Shown here piece by piece: positions 5,807 to 8,126 of a stretch of 8,126 nt of DNA; positions within the stretch are counted from its first letter, which is position 1, and each line of letters opens with the position of its first letter. The notes beneath the pieces are model-generated. The model worked only from the letters and a program-made list of their open reading frames with translations. It was not told the DNA's origin and did not search any database. The DNA is from Chitinophaga pinensis. Its GTDB lineage: Bacteria; Bacteroidota; Bacteroidia; Chitinophagales; Chitinophagaceae. The position numbers were made by a program, and so were the translations under genes. The DNA lies in contig CAMCBE010000081.1 of assembly GCA_945872805.1 (NCBI GenBank), positions 1-8,126 of the forward strand. The letters are read 5' to 3'.

Positions 5807-8126
5807 TATGGTCCTTTTTACTCCTTGGTAGTTATACATTTCTACAGCGGTTGCTGATTTTGGAACTTGAATATATCGGCCTGAACTAGACAGATATCCT
5901 GAACCATAGTAGATTTCTCTTTTTATAGTTGCCCCATTTTCGAGCTTAATGATTGCAAATGCATCAGTTGAGCTCGCTCGTATAATTTTTTCATCTTGTT
6001 TTTTCTTAACACTGAAAGTCAAAAGTTGATCGTTGTTTTGTGTAGCAATTAGTAAACGTGAATTGTCATGCGTTAATAGTTCAACGAGACCCTTTCCATC
6101 GCCTTTTACATTAAATTGACTTGTTGTTTTTGTAAAATTTCCTTTTCCATTTCCTTTCAGCATGAGTCCATTGAATGCATCATACCGACCATTGATCACT
6201 TCAGCACTGAAGTCATTCCCAATCAGTAGGAGATCATCATTACCATCATCATCATAATCATTTATTAAAGAACCAAACACTGGAGCAAACTGTGCTTCAC
6301 GTTGAAGCGGATTAATTTCCCATGCCGCATTACCATGATTGATTACCAGAGATGTCTGCATGGTATTCGCCGTAAATGAACTTGCCTCTTTTAATTTATC
6401 TTCTGAAAAAATATCGTGAAGTGTTGCATTTGCATAGTCGTTATATAGAAGGAATTTTTTTCTGAGTCCAGGTAATTGTTGCATAAGATCATCTCTAGGG
6501 TGAATTGGATATGTTTTACCATCCTTTGTATAGGTGATGATCGCATTGTTATTTCCATTACCACTAAAGTCATTTACATAAATTTGAAGTGGATTTTCTG
6601 CTGATGTTGTATAGCGGCTATTCAGTCCATGATTACCTACCAGATAATCAATGTATCCATCATGATTGATGTCAGCCGCTTGAATGCTATTCCACCATCC
6701 AATGCTATTTGTTAACCCAAGTTCATTTGTACTATTTTGAAACGATTTTCTATGGTTAATAAACACAGTGATTGGCATCCACTCACCCACTACGATAAGA
6801 TCGGGTAAGTTATCATTGTTTACATCAGACCATACTGCAGCGTTCACCATTCCTATATGGTTTAGTCCTGGAGCTATCTTAGTTGTTATGTCGATGAATC
6901 TACCTCCACTATTTTCAAGCAACTGACTTGTTCCTCCTTCAGGATAATGTTGTGGCTTTATTTTTCCACCAACAAAAAGATCAAGGTCTCCATCGGCATC
7001 AAAGTCAGAAGCTGTAACACATGACCCACTAGTAAAATTTCTTGGTAATGCTTGTCTGTCGATTGTAAAATTCCCTTTTCCATCATTGAAATATAATCGA
7101 TCTTGGTAATACATTGATGCATCGGCAAATTCGTTTCCTCCGCTTACTACGTATAAATCAAGGTCATTATCATTGTCTGCATCAAACAATAACGAACCCA
7201 TATCCTCTTCGTATTTTTTTCCTAAATCAAGTTGACGAGAAGTGAATTTTCCATTCGCCTGTTGGGAAAATAATTCACCTGATTGGTTGTAAGCGCCTCC
7301 AATAAAAAAATCATCGAGCTTATCTCCATTCATATCCCCTACGGCAATGCCAGGACCAGCCATTGAAAATTTGTGTGGAAGAAGTGGTTGAATATTGAAA
7401 TCAGTGTAAGGAGTTTCTTTGTGTAAAAAATTGATTCCTAGATTAGCTGCATTAGCTATCCAGTCAGATTCTATCTTTTTATTTGGGGTAGATTCAAGTT
7501 TACTGTCTGTGTAATTAATTTTTAATAGCTGATTGGCTTTTACATTAGTAAGGTGTTGAATTTGTCCAGTTGGCCAGGTAATTAAAATTGAGTCAACTTG
7601 TTTTGCTTTTCCAAGCCCAAAATGAATTTCATCTTGCATACTGGATTGATAGCCATGAATAGTTTGATGTTCTTGAAATGAATTCAATCCATTTGCATAA
7701 AGATTAATTTTAGCACCATACCCATTTTTATTTCCAGTTGGACCATTTAGGCTAATGCTTAAAAAATTATTATGATAGATGCTGTCTGTATTGTTTTTAT
7801 ATACAAATGCTGGAATGCCCGTATTGGTTACAATCATATCTAGGTCACCATCATTATCTAAGTCAGCATAGGCTGCCCCGGTTGAATAGGAGTTTTGTGT
7901 GAATCCCCAATTTTTTGATACGTCTTCAAACTCACCGTTTTTTTTATTTCGGAAAATAAAATTGTTGAGAAAGGCACCATCAAGTTTTTGTAGTGCAGCA
8001 TAAATTTTTGATCCTCCCCCCTGCTGTTGATTTTGTTGCATATACTCTTGCGCACGGTAGTTTATGAAGTCGCGGTTCGTAATATCTCTCGGATAGCCAT
8101 TTGTGATGATTAAGTCTCTCCATCCA
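5798..8126 (-). CDS. FG-GAP/VCBS-repeat protein with ASPIC/UnbV domain (5' end outside window)
   Basis: The frame is open from the right edge to the TAA at 5800-5798, giving 775 visible residues. The ATG at 8041 is not a convincing start, because the 28 residues before it (including DLIITNGYPRDITNRDF) continue a propeller-like sequence. Numbered from that Met, the first propeller part ends with DLDNDGDLD (61-69). An ASPIC/UnbV domain follows at about 107-175 (GYGAKINLY, IHGYQSSMQDEIHFGLG, ITWPTGQIQHLTNV). A second FG-GAP propeller then carries calcium-loop-type motifs near 236-244, 287-295, 346-354, 406-414, 457-465 and 595-603, and residues about 690-744 form a final beta-rich end (YGSGYLSSSGRY) resembling a second ASPIC-like unit. 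Relatives are usually about 1100 residues and secreted or lipid-anchored; the signal would lie beyond the edge. Such genes often accompany SusCD pairs in Bacteroidota. The function is unknown, with binding or adhesion likelier than catalysis. The gene converges on the lipoprotein gene. Confidence 0.92.
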   Translation of the reverse strand, partial: GWRDLIITNGYPRDITNRDFINYRAQEYMQQNQQQGGGSKIYAALQKLDGAFLNNFIFRNKKNGEFEDVSKNWGFTQNSYSTGAAYADLDNDGDLDMIVTNTGIPAFVYKNNTDSIYHNNFLSISLNGPTGNKNGYGAKINLYANGLNSFQEHQTIHGYQSSMQDEIHFGLGKAKQVDSILITWPTGQIQHLTNVKANQLLKINYTDSKLESTPNKKIESDWIANAANLGINFLHKETPYTDFNIQPLLPHKFSMAGPGIAVGDMNGDKLDDFFIGGAYNQSGELFSQQANGKFTSRQLDLGKKYEEDMGSLLFDADNDNDLDLYVVSGGNEFADASMYYQDRLYFNDGKGNFTIDRQALPRNFTSGSCVTASDFDADGDLDLFVGGKIKPQHYPEGGTSQLLENSGGRFIDITTKIAPGLNHIGMVNAAVWSDVNNDNLPDLIVVGEWMPITVFINHRKSFQNSTNELGLTNSIGWWNSIQAADINHDGYIDYLVGNHGLNSRYTTSAENPLQIYVNDFSGNGNNNAIITYTKDGKTYPIHPRDDLMQQLPGLRKKFLLYNDYANATLHDIFSEDKLKEASSFTANTMQTSLVINHGNAAWEINPLQREAQFAPVFGSLINDYDDDGNDDLLLIGNDFSAEVINGRYDAFNGLMLKGNGKGNFTKTTSQFNVKGDGKGLVELLTHDNSRLLIATQNNDQLLTFSVKKKQDEKIIRASSTDAFAIIKLENGATIKREIYYGSGYLSSSGRYIQVPKSATAVEMYNYQGVKRTILF

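Noticed and set aside
5798..5860. C-terminus of the FG-GAP protein as a type IX secretion sorting domain
   Set aside because: The final beta-rich segment looks like part of an ASPIC-like unit (YGSGYLSSSGRY just before) and lacks the usual linker and pattern of a sorting domain.
6234..6261. ATC/CAT-rich simple-sequence tract as a phase-variation site
   Set aside because: It is the reverse strand of an Asp-codon run encoding DYDDDGNDD. The unit is a triplet, so length changes would not shift the frame, and the tract is interrupted.
6391..6573. Minus-strand alternative frame within the FG-GAP gene
   Set aside because: It overlaps the main frame of a strongly supported protein and has no recognisable content.
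8039..8041. ATG at 8041 (minus) as the true start of the FG-GAP protein
   Set aside because: The frame is open for 28 more codons to the edge with propeller-like residues, and no signal peptide follows this Met, which an exported protein would need.
7858..8055. Minus-strand 65-codon frame starting upstream of the ATG at 8041
   Set aside because: The main FG-GAP frame continues through this region to the window edge with family-typical residues, so this is an out-of-frame shadow.
1..8126. CRISPR array, tRNA, rRNA, insertion sequence or prophage signs
   Set aside because: No regularly spaced repeats, transposase motifs, terminal inverted repeats or cloverleaf-like sequences were seen on either strand. 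The window is almost entirely accounted for by five genes.

Overview
The window looks like a piece of an AT-rich Bacteroidota chromosome, probably Cytophagales, Chitinophagales or Sphingobacteriales. The grounds are a tandem SusC/SusD outer-membrane uptake pair, lipoprotein signals of the Bacteroidota type, start sites preceded by A/T-rich sequence rather than a Shine-Dalgarno, TAnnTTTG-like promoter elements, and a large FG-GAP/ASPIC-UnbV protein of a kind common in that phylum. The taxon is inferred from gene content; no rRNA or marker gene is present.

Layout. (1) Positions 2-505 (+) hold the 3' end of a gene encoding a C-terminal leucine-rich-repeat segment with 24-residue repeats. It resembles the C-termini of large planctomycete-type cytochrome c membrane proteins, but the diagnostic N-terminal part is outside the window. 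(2) Positions 506-761 form a 256-bp regulatory gap with two imperfect candidate promoters, a 7-bp direct repeat at an 11-bp period, palindromes, and an inverted repeat overlapping the candidate -7 element nearest the gene. (3) Positions 762-3815 and 3834-5285 (+) are a complete susC-like and susD-like pair, 18 bp apart, closed by a strong intrinsic terminator at 5308-5356. (4) Positions 5375-5806 (+) encode a small predicted lipoprotein with lipocalin-like features, starting just after that terminator. (5) Positions 5798-8126 (-) are the 3' part of a long FG-GAP/ASPIC-UnbV propeller protein. It runs off the right edge and overlaps the lipoprotein gene tail-to-tail by 9 bp.

How they may work together: the SusC-like protein is a TonB-dependent outer-membrane channel and the SusD-like lipoprotein its surface lid, importing an oligomeric or bulky nutrient. 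No glycoside hydrolase, peptidase, sulfatase, sigma/anti-sigma pair or hybrid two-component sensor is visible, so the substrate cannot be assigned. The FG-GAP protein is probably exported and could act at the cell surface with the SusCD pair, but it is on the opposite strand and the link rests on proximity only. Nothing here amounts to a clearly new system. The most interesting points are the layered symmetry in the susC upstream region, the lipoprotein gene behind a strong terminator, and the overlapping convergent gene ends.
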